A stretch of 64,000 nucleotides of DNA, from assembly GCF_014356525.2 (NCBI RefSeq), contig NC_052515.1, positions 20,828,225 to 20,892,224 of the forward strand, given 5' to 3'. The notes under the pieces were generated by a model that was not told where the DNA came from, made no database searches, and saw nothing but the letters and a program-made list of their open reading frames with translations. The DNA is from Nilaparvata lugens (taxonomy: Eukaryota > Arthropoda > Insecta > Hemiptera > Delphacidae). This document shows, one piece after another, positions 49,411 to 61,284 of the stretch; the stretch's first letter is position 1; each line of letters begins with the position of its first letter. Both the position numbers and the translations under genes were made by a program.

Positions 49411-49734
49411 AAGGAAAAATGAACTGATATGCTTGCAAAATTTGAACAAAATTCTCGGAATTGAAAAAAATGGCACAACTGATACAAAAACCAGTTGATG
49501 ATAGGCGTATGTGGACGAGAGAAAATAGAAGTAGAAGAAGAAGAATATTGATAGAGAGAATATGATGATGTGGGGCGGAAAGGAGAGAGAGTGAGTGGGA
49601 TTGTGAAGAGAGCAGAGTTGGAGAGAGCGAAGAATAATGTCTTCAATGAAGTAACTTAAATGGGAGATAGAGAGAAAAAGAGAATTGTTGTGAGGATAGA
49701 TTATTGGAGAGAAACAGAGCAAAAAGAGTTGATC

Positions 49735-49800
49735 GATTAATTGCCTTTATTAAGTGTGGATTTAGGACTCTAGATCCTCTCTTTCACACAAGAACTCAAC
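49735..49800 (-). repeat. LINE 3' end (family C), minus strand
   Basis: TTGATCGATTAATTGCCTTT then ATTAAGTGTGG and AGGACTCTAGATCCTCTCT match the end at 16391-16455. GA-rich DNA lies on the 3' side (49495-49730), as at 16380. Confidence 0.5.
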
Positions 49801-50370
49801 CCTGAAGAAGAGAGAATCATAAAGTCTAGAGTGAAATCTCAAAGAGAAAGAGCCAACGATGAAGAGAGACTAGAAATAGAATAACATTATGAAGATTGAC
49901 GGTCAAGGTTGAACAATGATATACAGAGTAGGCTAGCTCAAATTGCAATAATGTGAGCTAGATTTTGAGCATGAACAGGAAATTTAGTTTGCTGGAACAA
50001 TATTTTTTATTAATTTTTGCTACGGCTGAACAATTTTTCTTAAACTTTTTCTTAACAAATATTATGAGCTTAGCAATTGTATTTACTATGATGACTTTAA
50101 AATTGTAAGGTAATTGAATTCATGATTTAGTTATTGGAGTTTGTTGAAAATAAACAATTTATTGGTATTATATTGATGGACTATTCTATCACTTCACCAA
50201 TTATAACTATCCTTAATGTATCTGTTAAGATATAGAATAACTATGGTATTATGATTAGCTATTATTTATATATGATGTATGGCTATTCTATGATTGAAAC
50301 TCCTATAATCTGTATGCCTACAGAATACAGATTATATTAATAGGTATCTATTAAACTTTTATATCTCTAC
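49801..50370. other. No recognised feature
   Basis: AT-rich DNA up to the Jockey target-site duplication. Confidence 0.35.
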
Positions 50371-50381
50371 CAACAACTTAA
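50371..50381. repeat. Target-site duplication, left
   Basis: CAACAACTTAA directly abuts the poly(T) end of the Jockey element. The same 11 bases lie at 52927-52937. Confidence 0.85.
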
Positions 50382-52926
50382 TTTTTTTTTTTTATTATTA
50401 CTTTCATTAAAACTAGTCACTAGGACTAACCATTAATTTTGTTCTCTTATTTCTTATCCTAAAATATTAATTTTTATTTCTAAAGTCTTCCAGTGAAGCC
50501 TACAGTTCTAATCTATAATTCTTCTACTTTAAATTCTTTCGCTACACATTTATTTAATTTATACTTATTTCACTTCACTAACACTACACCAACTCGAAGA
50601 GCTTTGTTCTCTTCAACCTCCTTGTGAGTTCAGTGCTGTCTAGGAGTTGGATGACTTCGGTGTTGTCGTGTTGATGAAGACGTGACTCATGATGGGCTGC
50701 ACATCGTCTTATTTCATGGTCACATAGGGGATGTGTAGATCTCGGTGCAAATCGCTTCCTTATGTACCAGGGCGCATTCACCATGTTCCGCAGTACTTTG
50801 TTTTGGAATGTTTGAATCTGATTGATGTTAGATGTTCTAGAGCAGCCCCAAAGCTGAATTCCATACGTCCAGACGGTTTTAGAATTTGTTTATAAATCAA
50901 TATTTTGTTGTCCAATGAGAGTTGTGATTGTCTGCCCAACAGCCAATAGATTTTACTGTATTTCAGTCCCAGCTCACTCTTTTCATCTTGATATGCTCTT
51001 TCCATTTCAACTTGGCGTCAAGAGTCATTCCAAGGTATTTTGCTGTGTTGCTGTGTGGTACTACATTCCCTTTAGATTTATACGAATCGGATCATTGATA
51101 TTTTTGTTTGTGAAGTTGATATGAATGGACTTCATCTCATTCAATCGGATTCTCCATTTCTTTGTCCAGTTACTGAATTTGTTGCTAGCATTCTGTAGTT
51201 TTGTGGCTGCTTCTTGTACTGTTTCCCCTTCTGCCAGTATTGCAGTATCATCAGCAAAAGTAGCAATGGTCACTGCATCCAATTCAGGAAGATCGCTTGT
51301 GTACAGCACATAAAGAACTGGTCCAAGAACACTACCTTGTGGAACTCCAGCCCTTATTTCCTTTAATTCAGAGACGTCATCACCTTGTTTTACTCTGAAC
51401 AATCTCTTAGTGATATATGATTTTAAAGTTTTACAAGTGGAGGGGAAGATTTTATGAAGTTTATTGATCAGTCCTTAATGCCACACTTTGTCAAATGCCT
51501 GTGCCACATCAAGGAAGATTGCTGAGCATATACATTTTTCCTCTAATGAATTCTCTATTACATTAGTGATTCTATGTACTTGGTCCAGGGTTGAGTGCTT
51601 CTGTCTGAAACCAAATTGATGGGCTGGTATCAGATTCCTGCTACTTATGATGGGAGCCAATCTCTTCATTAGCAATTTCTCAAAAAGCTTTGAAATTACA
51701 GGTAGAAGAGATATTGGGTGGTACGATTCTGCTTCTTGAGGACATTTCCCAGGCTTTTGCAGAATAATGACTTCTGCCACCTTCCAAATTGAAGGAAAAT
51801 GCTGTAATCGGAGTGATGCATTGAATAAATATGTTAGCATGATAATACCTTTCCTTGGAAGTTTCTTCAAGATTTCACCTGTAATCAGATCAAACCCAGG
51901 TGCTTTTTTGGTATTCAGATTATTTTTTATTTCTTCTTGAACCTCATTTATAGAAACTAGATCAATCTCTGTATCTAAATCATCTATTATATCTTCTTCA
52001 GGATCAATTTCAGATTGAATGTTGTTTGGCTGAAAGATTTCTTCTAGATGATTGGCAAATATATCTGCCTTTTCTCTGTTATTTCTTGCCCAAGTACCAT
52101 CTGGTTATCTGATTGGAGGGGATTGTGATATTGGTCGCTTGATTCTTTTTGTTGCTTTCCATAATGAATAATCTGTACTGGCATCAGCTGTCAAATTTTG
52201 AAGGTAGTTATTAATGGACTCCTCAGTTAGTTTTGTTAGGTATTCAATATATTTTTGTCAGCAGGATCACGAGTTTGTTGCCATCTTCTTCTTGCCCTTC
52301 GTTTCTCTAAAACAAGTTGTCGAATCTCCAGTGGGTAATTGCATCCTTTTGTTTTCCTGGTGTATTGTCTAGTGTTTTTCCAGGCTGATTTCTGGATTTG
52401 CCACATGAAATTTTCTGCGGCTTCATCTAACTGCTCAGCTGTTCTAAGTGGAATATTCAAGTTGATTTCATTCTCCAAACCTTTGAAAGCTTCCCAGTCT
52501 GTTGCTCTGTTGACTAACATTGGTCTGTCTTCTTTCTTTATTATTCGTTCACTGAGTGTGAGAATTACAGCTGAATGATCAGAATCCAGGTCAAAGCTCT
52601 CTTCAATGTCAATAAAAATTACTGGATATTCTCTTTGTTATGAAGAAATCTAGAAGATCTGGAGTCTTATTCAAATCTGTTGGCCAATAAGTAGGTGTCC
52701 CTGTTGAATGGAATTCGCAGGCCCAGCTCCTGGATAGCCTCTCTGAGTTCTTTTCCTTTGGTAGTTGTGAGTCTTGAACCCCAATCCTTATGCTTGGCAT
52801 TAAAATCTCCACCCATTATGAATCTATCTCCAAGCTGATGAAGAATACTTGTATAATCATTTTTCTTTAAATTGTAACGTGGTGGGAAATATGCAGCTCC
52901 AACAAGTATTTTCTGGTTGATAGACT
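50382..52926 (-). mobile_element. 5'-truncated Jockey-clade LINE
   Basis: Minus-strand element bounded by an 11-bp target-site duplication, with a 12-base poly(A) at its 3' end (50382-50393) and a 5' end inside the endonuclease. 2545 bp. Protein order is endonuclease, linker, reverse transcriptase, C-terminal region and about 200 bp of 3' UTR. The intact duplication suggests the insertion itself is not very old, but the ORF carries several lesions. Confidence 0.9.
50584..52926 (-). pseudogene. Jockey ORF2 (endonuclease/reverse transcriptase), broken
   Basis: Endonuclease motifs: MGGDFNAKHKDWGSRL, then PTYWPTDLNKTPDLLDFF in a shifted frame, then SDHSAVILTLSE. The linker has the KKAPGFDLITGEILKKLP landmark. 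RT motifs: SYHPISLLPVISKLFEKLL, HQFGFRQKHSTLDQVHR, FLDVAQAFDKVWH (catalytic Asp), RAGVPQGSVLGPVLY and TIATFADDTAILAE (the FADD box). Then KYLGMTLDAKLKWKEHI. Lesions: an in-frame TAA at 51475-51477 right after DKVWH, a one-base loss near 51066, shifts near 52670, 50990 and 50760, and an in-frame stop near 52105. The order and wording of the motifs are characteristic of Jockey. No RNase H. Confidence 0.9.
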
Positions 52927-52937
52927 CAACAACTTAA
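52927..52937. repeat. Target-site duplication, right
   Basis: CAACAACTTAA, identical to 50371-50381, immediately outside the truncated 5' end. Confidence 0.85.
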
Positions 52938-53012
52938 ATATTAGCATATTTTAAATAATTTATAAATTTCATGATAGGCCTACAAGTATCTTACTCGTAT
53001 TTTTAAGCAGGG

Positions 53013-53110
53013 GTGACCAGCCCCCCTCAAGCTCAATGACCCTCCCCCCAAAATATCTGAAGTTTAGTACCAGAATTTGACCCCCCCCCTAAGAATTTCA
53101 AATGCTTCTT
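53013..53110 (+). repeat. hAT-like end fragment
   Basis: CAGGGGTGACCAGCCCCCCT followed by C-rich DNA resembles the left end at 20366 (CAGGGGTGCCCAGCCCCCCC). No partner end is seen nearby. Confidence 0.4.
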
Positions 53111-53335
53111 CTCCCTCCTCCATGGGCATTCCAGTAATAAGTATTATCCTTAATACCTCTTTATACAAATTATTACTAAATTCATTTATACATTCAACTC
53201 ATTTATACAGATACAAATAATCATGTTATAATTCTTTTAGAATGAACAACAGGCTCAGCTCAAAATTGTCATTCTTTATGAGTATTATTTGAATAATAAT
53301 ACCAGGCTATGTGTGATATTATATATAATAAAATA

Positions 53336-53424
53336 AATAATAAAAAATATAAATCTGAGCATCCTTTTAAATTATTTCGTCACGACATAAAAGGGTACTC
53401 AGATTTATATTTTTATTATTTTAA
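53336..53424. repeat. Palindromic repeat with AAAAGGGTAC in one arm
   Basis: Arms 53336-53370 and 53388-53424 pair (AATATAAATCTGAG with CTCAGATTTATATT), with CATCCTTTTA against TAAAAGGGTA next to the centre. Confidence 0.75.
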
Positions 53425-53501
53425 ATAATAAAATATTATGTTTGTTATATTTTAATGATAATATCATTAATTATTCTCACGTTTTCTATTTATTATTAGC
53501 T

Positions 53502-53692
53502 GGCCGGGTTAGTCTAGTAGTAAGGAGCTCTACAAACTTCGGTCTGTTAGCATCGCCGGGTTCGTGGGTTCGAATCCCGCACGATGGCATGGATGTTTGA
53601 TCATCTCATTAATTCACCAATTCACTTTCCATTTCCCACGCACAAGAAAAAAGGCCATGTGGGTGACATCCGTAATAAAAAATTATAATTTT
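53502..53692 (+). mobile_element. tRNA-derived SINE
   Basis: A tRNA-like head, GGCCGGGTTAGTCTAGTAGT (A-box-like), with a perfect B box GGTTCGAATCC at 53567-53577. A tRNA-unrelated body then ends in a weak AAT-rich tail after GTGGGTGACATCCGTAATAA. The head does not close an acceptor stem, so it is not a tRNA gene. Pol III transcription is inferred from the boxes. Confidence 0.65.
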
Positions 53693-54304
53693 ATAAATAA
53701 TGATAAATCACATGAAATTGAATAGAGAATGAATAAACGATGCCTATTAATGGAAGAATGTCGAGAAAAATGTCTCTGATTGATGAATGTAACAATCTCA
53801 GCTTCATTAATTGGTCTCAGATTGCTAATCATTAAACAAACAACAATGGACATTCTTTAAATTCTCCACTTAAATACTAGTGCTCGAGGCCTCACTTTCG
53901 GATTTCACTTCACCAATAATGAAAAATGATTATCTAAATCTTGTTATACCATAAAGCTGCAACTCTGTAAGTAGCTCCAACGTTCTACAAAAAATATTGA
54001 GATGAAATAATTACACAATTTCTGCCGATCGACGTCATAATATTTGAATAAGTACGAATTTCATCGACAAAACCGGTACTGTAATGGATATCAGTGTGAG
54101 GCCATATTATGCTAATTACAATGTAGAGGCTCCACCAATAGGATGCTGAAGCCTTCACCTGTTAACCAATCCAGTGGAAGAATCGTTCACGGATTGGTTG
54201 GTTCAGGTTATAATTATTATTTAGCTTGACCTGGCTTGTTGAGGTCACTGTTATTATTTTTCCAGGATGAAAGATGAGGGTATTATTTGATTATTGAAGT
54301 ACTC
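53693..54304. other. No recognised feature
   Basis: AT-rich; the direct repeat begins at 54305. Confidence 0.35.
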
Positions 54305-55083
54305 ATACATAAAACCTTTTTTGGTTATTGAAATATGTTCTGCTAGAATGAAACCATATGAGAAAATAATTTTTGGAAATTCAAGGTCATCATTGAACAG
54401 AAAATACTCTTCAACGTAGCGCAAACTAAAAAAAATAACACTAAACCTTGTTGGATCACAATAAATCCTTACTCAACAGTATTATTTATAGTAGTTTAAC
54501 TACAGGAGAATATTTAGGAACTCCTTCTTTTCTTTACTCCAATCATCACATACAATCTATGTTAATATTGATAAATGCTCAAATATCTTTTCATATTAAT
54601 GGGTCACTAGTCACTACTATAGCCTATCAAGTTTGGACTTATAGCCTATAGGGCGATAATGTAGGTAAAACGTATTGTTTCCAAGATTTGAGCGCACTAA
54701 TACATAAAACCTTTTTTGGTTATTGAAATATGTTCTGCTAGAATGAAACCATATGAGAAAATAATTTTTGGAAATTCAAGGTCATCATTGAACAGAAAAT
54801 ACTCTTCAACGTAGCGCAAACTATAAAAAATAACACTAAATCCTGTTGGATCACAATAAATCCTTACTCAACTGTATTATTCATAGTAGTTTAACTACAG
54901 GAGAATATTTAGGAACTCCTTCTTTTCTTTACTCCAATCATCACATACAATCTATGTTAATATTGATAAATGCTCAAATATCTTCTCGTATTAATGAGTC
55001 ACTACTATAGCCTATCCAGCTTGGACTTATAGCCTATAGGGCGATAATGTAGGTAAAACGTATTGTTTCCAAGATTTGAGCGC
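54305..55083. repeat. 395-bp tandem duplication
   Basis: Copy 1 (54305-54699) and copy 2 (54700-55083) are nearly identical. Landmarks are ATACATAAAACCTTTTTTGG and CAAGATTTGAGCGC. Copy 2 lacks about ten bases near GGGTCACTAGTCACT. No coding. Confidence 0.9.
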
Positions 55084-55344
55084 TTACGCAAAAACAAGAA
55101 CAAAAATCAAATTTTAAACCACTCTATTTGATGACTTTCGAGATTTTCCCCTTTTGCAAATTAAAAAATTGTGTTTCAAACAAAATAAAATTCCCTCTAA
55201 ATAACTTTGTTGACTGATCTATTGTTGCAAAAGTGAAGCCTTCCACTAAAACACTAAAACTGCTCCAGCAATTGAAGGAGAATCTATAAAATAGTGATAT
55301 GATACTAGTAATTGAAAGAATTTTCACAAGGACTGATGAGTTTT

Positions 55345-55468
55345 AATAATGATTAAATACCACGAGAATCAATCATAGTAGGATTGTTTGAAAAGAAGGC
55401 TTCTCTGATCGGTTCTCATGCCATTTAATCACGGTTAAAAATCAAAAGGCGTTTGTGCAACCGAGCCC
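55345..55468. mobile_element. MITE family B, diverged
   Basis: GGTTCTCATGCCATTTAATC then AGGCGTTTGTGCAACCGAGC gives a clear right end. The left end is decayed. Confidence 0.5.
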
Positions 55469-55851
55469 TTCGCTCTACAAGCCTATAATCAGTTTTTTAT
55501 TCACCGTTAATAAAAGAGTAAAGGTTCAAAAAACCTGGGAGCAAATCGGGTTTTTCCATAGCCAATCATGGATAGATGGCCAACTATAGATTACCATGGT
55601 TTTTCAAAAAAATTATAACTTTCAAAAGCAAACATTTCTAGAACTATGAGAGATATCCAAAAATGTTACTGGGCAGAGCTGGATTATTAATTTATGCAAT
55701 TTTGATCGCAAATTGAACTATGTCATTGATTTTCCACTGCGTTCAATAGAAAGGCTGACAGAATATCACCGGCATTTTTAGCGAGTTATCCAGTTCTGGG
55801 GGCTCACTAGTAATAGGAATAAGTGAATTATCTATACTGTATCCTATTATA

Positions 55852-56540
55852 TTAAGCGAACAATTTCTGTATAATTTATATATCTGGCTATTTTTATATA
55901 AGATGGTTATTTATGTTCAACGGATCTCGAAAACGGCTCTAACGATTTTCACGAAATTTGGAAGATAGTAGGTTTATGATATAAAAATTCGATTGCACTA
56001 GGTATCATCCCTGGGAAATCTCGCAGAAGGACATGAAAAGGATAATTCATCCTTGGAAAAACAGATGATAATTTCGTCGTCTGTCGATAACAGAACATGC
56101 GTGTGCCTGTGTGTGAGATCAGCTGTGTAATCAATTAGCTTACCGTATCTCGCGAGAAATCTAGAAATTTTAATAGACTCGATCAAAATAATCTGATTTG
56201 TTGACATGACAAATAGTATATCATAATAAATAGTCAAAGTTAATAATTATTTTACAGTTTTAAGTGATTAGTGAGTGTTATTTTGTTATTTAATTTGGTT
56301 TGTAAACAATCTAAATTAGAACTTTTCTGTTTTTAAATATTTAGACTGAAAATTGAACCTGAATTCAAGTGTATGGAACATAACCTAGGTACATTTTGGA
56401 CCATTTATAGTGTATAAATCGAAATTTGGGGAAGAAACAGTTTTGGGCTGTGCCTGTTAGTCCTTCCCCAATCATTTTGAAGAATTGTGTTCTGTTTATC
56501 AATAAATAAATAACGAGCGAAGCTCGGTGCCCCGATATTA
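55852..56540 (+). mobile_element. Element family H2, copy D
   Basis: It starts TCCTATTATATTAAGCGAAC and ends ACGAGCGAAGCTCGGTGCCC then CGATATT, the best-preserved terminal hairpin (CGAGC-GAA-GCTCG). Very similar to copy C. Confidence 0.7.
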
Positions 56541-56892
56541 ATAAATTAATATACTACTGTATTAGATGTATAGTATTAAATATACTATATATATAATGAA
56601 TATGTAAGTATAGATAGATGAAGTTGGGCGGGTTGCCTATATACTGCACGTAGGGCTGATATCGAAGTGCGTAGTTGACCTTGGAATGAAACTGCAGTCA
56701 TAGTTTTAGTAGCCTATTTTCAGATTCCAGTTTTATGCGCCTGGAAGTCCCGAGAGCTTCTCGGAATTAAATCCTATTTTCCTTGTTGCCGATTCATCCT
56801 TTACGCCTATCCAGATTTTTTGTCGAATTCGGCACGTGATTGTTGAATGTATGTGTTTTGATTATAATAATTTGGCAGGCAGAGTTTTATTG

Positions 56893-56975
56893 TGTGAGAT
56901 ACACATAAAACTGTCAGCATTTGTTTAATGAGAAGCTATTGTGTTAACAGTATAGTTTGAAGTGGATATCACCAG
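56893..56975. mobile_element. Short MITE family C, diverged
   Basis: TGTGAGATACACATAAAACT, GTCAGCATTTG and GTATAGTTTGAAGTGGATAT match the family ends loosely. Confidence 0.4.
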
Positions 56976-57342
56976 GGAATTTATTTATTCATTATTGGAA
57001 AAAAGTCTTGTAGGCTAAGTCTTTTTGGATTTCTGAAAAGTGGTTTGTTGTTCATTGAGATGGATAACTCGTAGTCCAAATCCCTGCTAGAATAGAAGGA
57101 CCACTTATGTGTCCTCCAACAAATTAATTTTATTCATATCATCAAAGAAAAATGTTTTTCCTCATGGACTATGGAGACGTGCACTTAAGGCTGTTCAGTA
57201 CACTTTTTTATTTAAATTAGACAATCTTTTTTAATATAATTGTTAAGATCATTATAGGAGTGACTAAAATAAGTTTCACATCGTTGTTCTTGCCATTTTA
57301 TAAAAGTATCTCCCATAAGTTAAATTCAGTTTAACAACTCCA

Positions 57343-57434
57343 TTATTCACTAATACAATCAATTAACTGTATTATTCATCCGAAATTATATGATGTGGAG
57401 ACTGGTGTACAGTATCTAGTTTCTATTCCAAAAG
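57343..57434. repeat. Dispersed direct repeat, copy 1
   Basis: About 90 bp, including GAAATTATATGATGTGGAGA and CTGGTGTACAGTATC, recurs at 60608-60680. It lies 100 bp left of the mariner. Confidence 0.75.
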
Positions 57435-57533
57435 TAATTTCCCAAACTTCCAAAAAACTACAGATTTTCCTTTGGTAATTTATTACACTAATGTATAATT
57501 TCCTCATATAACTGAATCATTTGCATGAAGATA

Positions 57534-58870
57534 CAAGGTGCGGCAGAAAGGATGAACGGTTTTCAAAAAAGTAATATGTCGTTACCTATGCATAAAAAAC
57601 ATTTATTTACAGAACAATATTCACATTATTTTACAATTTTAGAAAATTAATGTTTGAAAACAATATCTGACAGGTGACGGCCGTTTTCAGCAATGCACTT
57701 TACAAGCCGCTCTCGGAAGTTGGATTGTACTCTTTCTAACATTGCCCTGCCAATTTGTTCGACTTCCTCACGAATTGCTCCCTTTAGTTCTTGAAGTGTA
57801 CGTGGTTTATGCTGGTAAACACGTGACTTCAGGAAACCCCACAAGAAGTAGTCGCACATGGACAGGTTTGGAGAACGAGGAGGCCATTCAATGTCACCAA
57901 ACCAAGAAATGATGCGACCAGGAAAAACAGCCCGAATTGCTTCCATTGAATTTCTTGCTGTGTGAGCTGTCGCCCCGTTCTGCTGAAACCATACTTGCCG
58001 GATAGAAATACGTTTCCTTCTTAATTCAGGAAGGAAGAATTCAGTGAACATCTGTCTATAACGTTCTGAGGTTACAGTTACAGTGGTCCGTTGTCGTCTT
58101 CAAAAAAGTATGGACCAATAACAAATATACTGATCACAGCACACCAAACTGTCACCTTGGGACTCTCATTAATGGTCTCTCATGCATTAATTTTGGATTT
58201 TCATCTGACCAATAACGATAGTTCTGCTGATTAACGGTACCATTCAAATGAAAATGTGCTTCATCTGTCGTAAACAAAATGATGTTTTCATTTTGGTCAA
58301 ATATGGCCTCCATTTCACGAGCAAAATTCAGCCATTTTACATAATCGCCAGGATTCAATTGTTGAACCATGGCCATTTTGTAGGGATGAAATCCTAGATC
58401 TTTATGTAAAATACGCCTTACTAACCGATCACTGATGTTCAGTTCAGAAGAATGTCTCCTAGCAGATCGATTAGGACTACGGAGTATGGCTTGCCGAACT
58501 CTTTCCACATTTTATGGAGTGCGTACAGTGCGATGAGCCCCTGGTGGTCGTTTATTCATTACTGTTCCTACTGAACGAAATGATTTCACCCAACGTAAAA
58601 TGGTGTTACGAGTGGGTACATTTTCATTTCTCGCAAGATTGAAATGACGACGAAACTCGCGCTGAACTGCAATGATACTCTCATTATTACGCACAAAACT
58701 GTCGTAAGTAAACACACGATGTTGCACATTCCACGAATCCATGATGCCGATTAAACAATGACTAGAAAAAATGGTATGATCTACCGAACACATGTTCACT
58801 TCAGCTGGCCCAATCCGACTACCCAAATCAGAATACTATCTGTTCTAAAAACATCCACACCCGCACCCAG
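57534..58870 (-). mobile_element. Mariner-like element, complete but inactive
   Basis: 1337 bp flanked by TA on both sides (57532-57533 and 58871-58872). The ends are short imperfect inverted repeats, CAAGGTGCGGCAGAAAGGATG-like at the left and the mirror CTGGGTGCGGGTGTGGATG at the right. The length is right for a mariner. It encodes one transposase on the minus strand. Confidence 0.85.
57647..58826 (-). pseudogene. Mariner/Tc1 transposase, disabled
   Basis: N-terminal DNA-binding region: the YDSFVRNNESIIAVQREFRR and TRNTILRWVKSF stretches. A GAA-to-TAA nonsense change follows at 58512-58514 (expected PENVERVRQAI). Catalytic region: FTTDEAHFHLNG (first Asp), VWFQQNGATAHTAR (second Asp position is Asn), WPPRSPNLSMCDYFLWGFLK (third Asp position is Asn), with 36 residues between the last two. 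Frameshifts near 58165 and 58090 break the middle. It ends GRHLSDIVFKH. Family assignment is firm; loss of function is doubly sure. Confidence 0.9.
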
Positions 58871-58872
58871 TA

Positions 58873-60600
58873 TATTGTCGATGTACCTGAGATTGATAAA
58901 GGTGTAATAGTCCAAACTAGTCTCTCGATACTCCAATCAATTAATGGTGATTGTTAGTTTTGAATTCCATTCAGTAAAAGTTCTGATTAACGAATTGAAA
59001 CATGTTAGAATTAGATTTGATTTAAAATTACAAAAAATTTCGAGTCATGAATCCATAACTCGTTAATGAAGCAACAAGAATGTTCAGAAGTAATAAAAGC
59101 CCGAACTCTAATAAACAATCCATGATTAAAGATAGGTAGTTGTAGTAGAAGAGTAAAACAGGTGAAGTTTATACGTCTATCATATTTATTATGACATAAT
59201 TTCACAATGTTTAGTAATCATTGAAGATAAAAGTTTAATCAACAAAAAGTACATGTCATGAGTTTAAGTACTTAAAACATGAAGTTGAAGATAAATGCAT
59301 TTTTACTTGAAGACTGACAAGTTTTCAAGAATATTATCTACCAAATTATTTTGAAGAAAACATTGCTGACCTTATCTTGCCTTTGAGTCAATCACCGTCA
59401 AAATTCTCAAGACTTACCAAAATTTATTGCAATTTTTTCCCCTCACATTACATTCATGATAGGTTTTACAAATTGAAATAATCATTGTACATATCATCTT
59501 ATATCTATCATACATGAAGTAAGAATCTATTAAGATTTTCCTTCTATAATAATTGTAATAATAGTAATTTTCCTAAATCTGTTTGAACTGTAAATATTTA
59601 TTTCACAAATCTCACAATAAATACAAAATTAATAGATTAAATTACTGTTTAATTAAAGTTTAAAGCATTCAATAAAGAGATGGATTGAACATTGCTATAT
59701 CTCTCCTTCAAATTCATTCAACTATCTTAAAAACCTATTGTTAGTTACGAATGCTGTTGAATAATAAGTCAAATAACAAAAATTGTTTGATATCACTTTC
59801 TCGAAATTAATTAATTTCAAAAATGTTCAATTAGTCCAAAAAATAGATAATATTCTCTTTCAAATCTATATATGATTCACCAAAACATATCGGTACTATT
59901 GTTAAGATTAGATACAAATTCCCCATTGATAAAATGAATACAGAAGTGTTCTTTAAGTGACCCCTAACGATTGAATTATTCGCATGCCAATTCTATTCAA
60001 TCTACAAAAAATAAATTCGTGTTCTTCTTTAGCTTCAATCATTTGATTGGTAGGCAACTTTCCTTCGTTTTCTGTCCAGAGCTGTACTTTTCAGCTGGAT
60101 GTAGCTCTGGATCCCGGTCTGGATAGGTTATGTTATGCGTGTTAAGTCCGTGAATTTTTTATATATCAAACAAAATTGTTTTATTTTGTATATACATATT
60201 TTTCAGACACGTAAATAAACAAGCATTCCCATTATCACTCAATTTATAATAATTATTTGTCCGATAAATCATTTATAGTTTCAAATTAATGAATTGTATA
60301 TCAGATTCCAGTGCAGTGAGCGGAAAAATGATGTTAAGAAGATTGAAGCTAAAATAAAAAAAGATTAAAATAATGTAGATAAGGTTACACTTAGTCCGAA
60401 ATAGGTTAATTAATATATTTTTAGCGAATATGCCAGCTCTTGCTAACACAATTAACAAATGTACTCCTAAAAAATTTCAAATACTTAAGAATTTTATATT
60501 TCATCTTCTTCGCTCGTCCATATTTCTCTAAATGTTTTATTAGTAACTAGGTGGAAAACCGTATCTTTCTTTAATTCAATTCAGTTTATCTGCATTATTA
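58873..60600. other. No recognised gene
   Basis: AT-rich. No open frame in this stretch has splice context or a domain. Confidence 0.35.
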
Positions 60601-60607
60601 ACTGATA

Positions 60608-60680
60608 AATACAATCAATAAATTGTATTATTCACCTGAAATTATATGATGTGGAGACTGGTGTACAGTATCAAGGTTTT
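60608..60680. repeat. Dispersed direct repeat, copy 2
   Basis: Matches 57343-57434, here without a mariner nearby. It runs straight into the dispersed element at 60690. Confidence 0.75.
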
Positions 60681-60689
60681 ATTCCAAAA

Positions 60690-60890
60690 CCAGGAGTAAC
60701 CCGTGCACCACAAGGGTCTAATTAAAAACTTGAAAACCTGGCCTACTGAAATCTTGGAGAATTTTAAATAGGCCTATAACCATCCTCCGTAAATCATGAA
60801 TCTATATGCAAAATTTCAAGTTAATCAGTCCAGTAGTTCAGACGTGATGATGCGTCATTCGTGAATTTCCTATCCTGTACGTGTATAAGC
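60690..60890 (-). repeat. Dispersed repeat, reverse of 12080-12260
   Basis: TAACCCGTGCACCACAAGGG is followed by the reverse of the 12-kb copy (AAATAGGCCTATAACCATCC, GATGCGTCATTCGTGAATTT). Confidence 0.6.
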
Positions 60891-60929
60891 CAGTTCTTTC
60901 CTTTAATATATTATAGATTATTCTTTCAG

Positions 60930-61119
60930 TCCAGTGGATTTTTATCAATCTGAAGTAATGAATAAAACAACAACTGAACTAGCGGAGCTAAGTTCTAAAT
61001 TTAGACTTGATTTTCTATCGTATGTTTTACAAAAACTGGAGAACTCTTCGACCAATCGACTTCTTCAGTATTGTTTTGTGGCGGGCAGTGTGATTCTGAT
61101 ATTATTTTTAATTCAATGA
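60930..61119 (+). CDS. Candidate terminal exon of a tail-anchored protein
   Basis: An acceptor TTATTCTTTCAG (AG at 60928-60929) opens 63 codons ending TGA at 61117-61119. The start is polar (VDFYQSEVMNKTTTELAEL), then a helix (SSKFRLDFLSYVLQKLE). It finishes with a hydrophobic segment of about 16 residues (YCFVAGSVILILFLIQ) and nothing after it. That is the shape of a C-terminal tail anchor for ER or outer mitochondrial membrane. The ATG within the exon could also start a 53-residue protein. No family is recognised. Repeats fill the 240 bp upstream, so the previous exon is further left. It converges with the minus-strand ORF 15 bp away. Confidence 0.45.
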
Positions 61120-61134
61120 TAATTTTTTGTTGAT

Positions 61135-61284
61135 TTAATTTAATTGATTTCGATTTGATTCGTCCATATTCTCCAGAATGATATTTTTTCCAGACCACTG
61201 AATAGGAGGCAACACCTGTACTTCAGTTGAGATCTTTCGCGTTCTGTGGTCTTCCTCATATTCTCTATTTTCCGTTTCAAGCAT
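61135..61284 (-). CDS. Small minus-strand ORF below an X-box promoter
   Basis: ATG at 61284 starts 49 codons to TAA at 61135. The frame is also open upstream for about 29 codons, to 61371, with a TTG. The peptide is charged and mixed (MLETENREYEEDHRTRKIST, VQVLPPIQWSGKNIILENM), so coding is plausible, but no family is recognised. It could be a whole small protein or a first exon; weak donor candidates only. The X-box and CCAAT box lie 140-180 bp upstream. Confidence 0.35.
   Translation of the reverse strand: MLETENREYEEDHRTRKISTEVQVLPPIQWSGKNIILENMDESNRNQLN

Noticed and set aside
49201..49722. Minus-strand 173-codon ORF
   Set aside because: It spans a family C MITE and a GA-rich tract, which together account for the missing stops.
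53502..53580. Functional tRNA gene
   Set aside because: The B box is perfect, but the acceptor and anticodon stems do not pair and a tRNA-unrelated body follows; a SINE head fits better.
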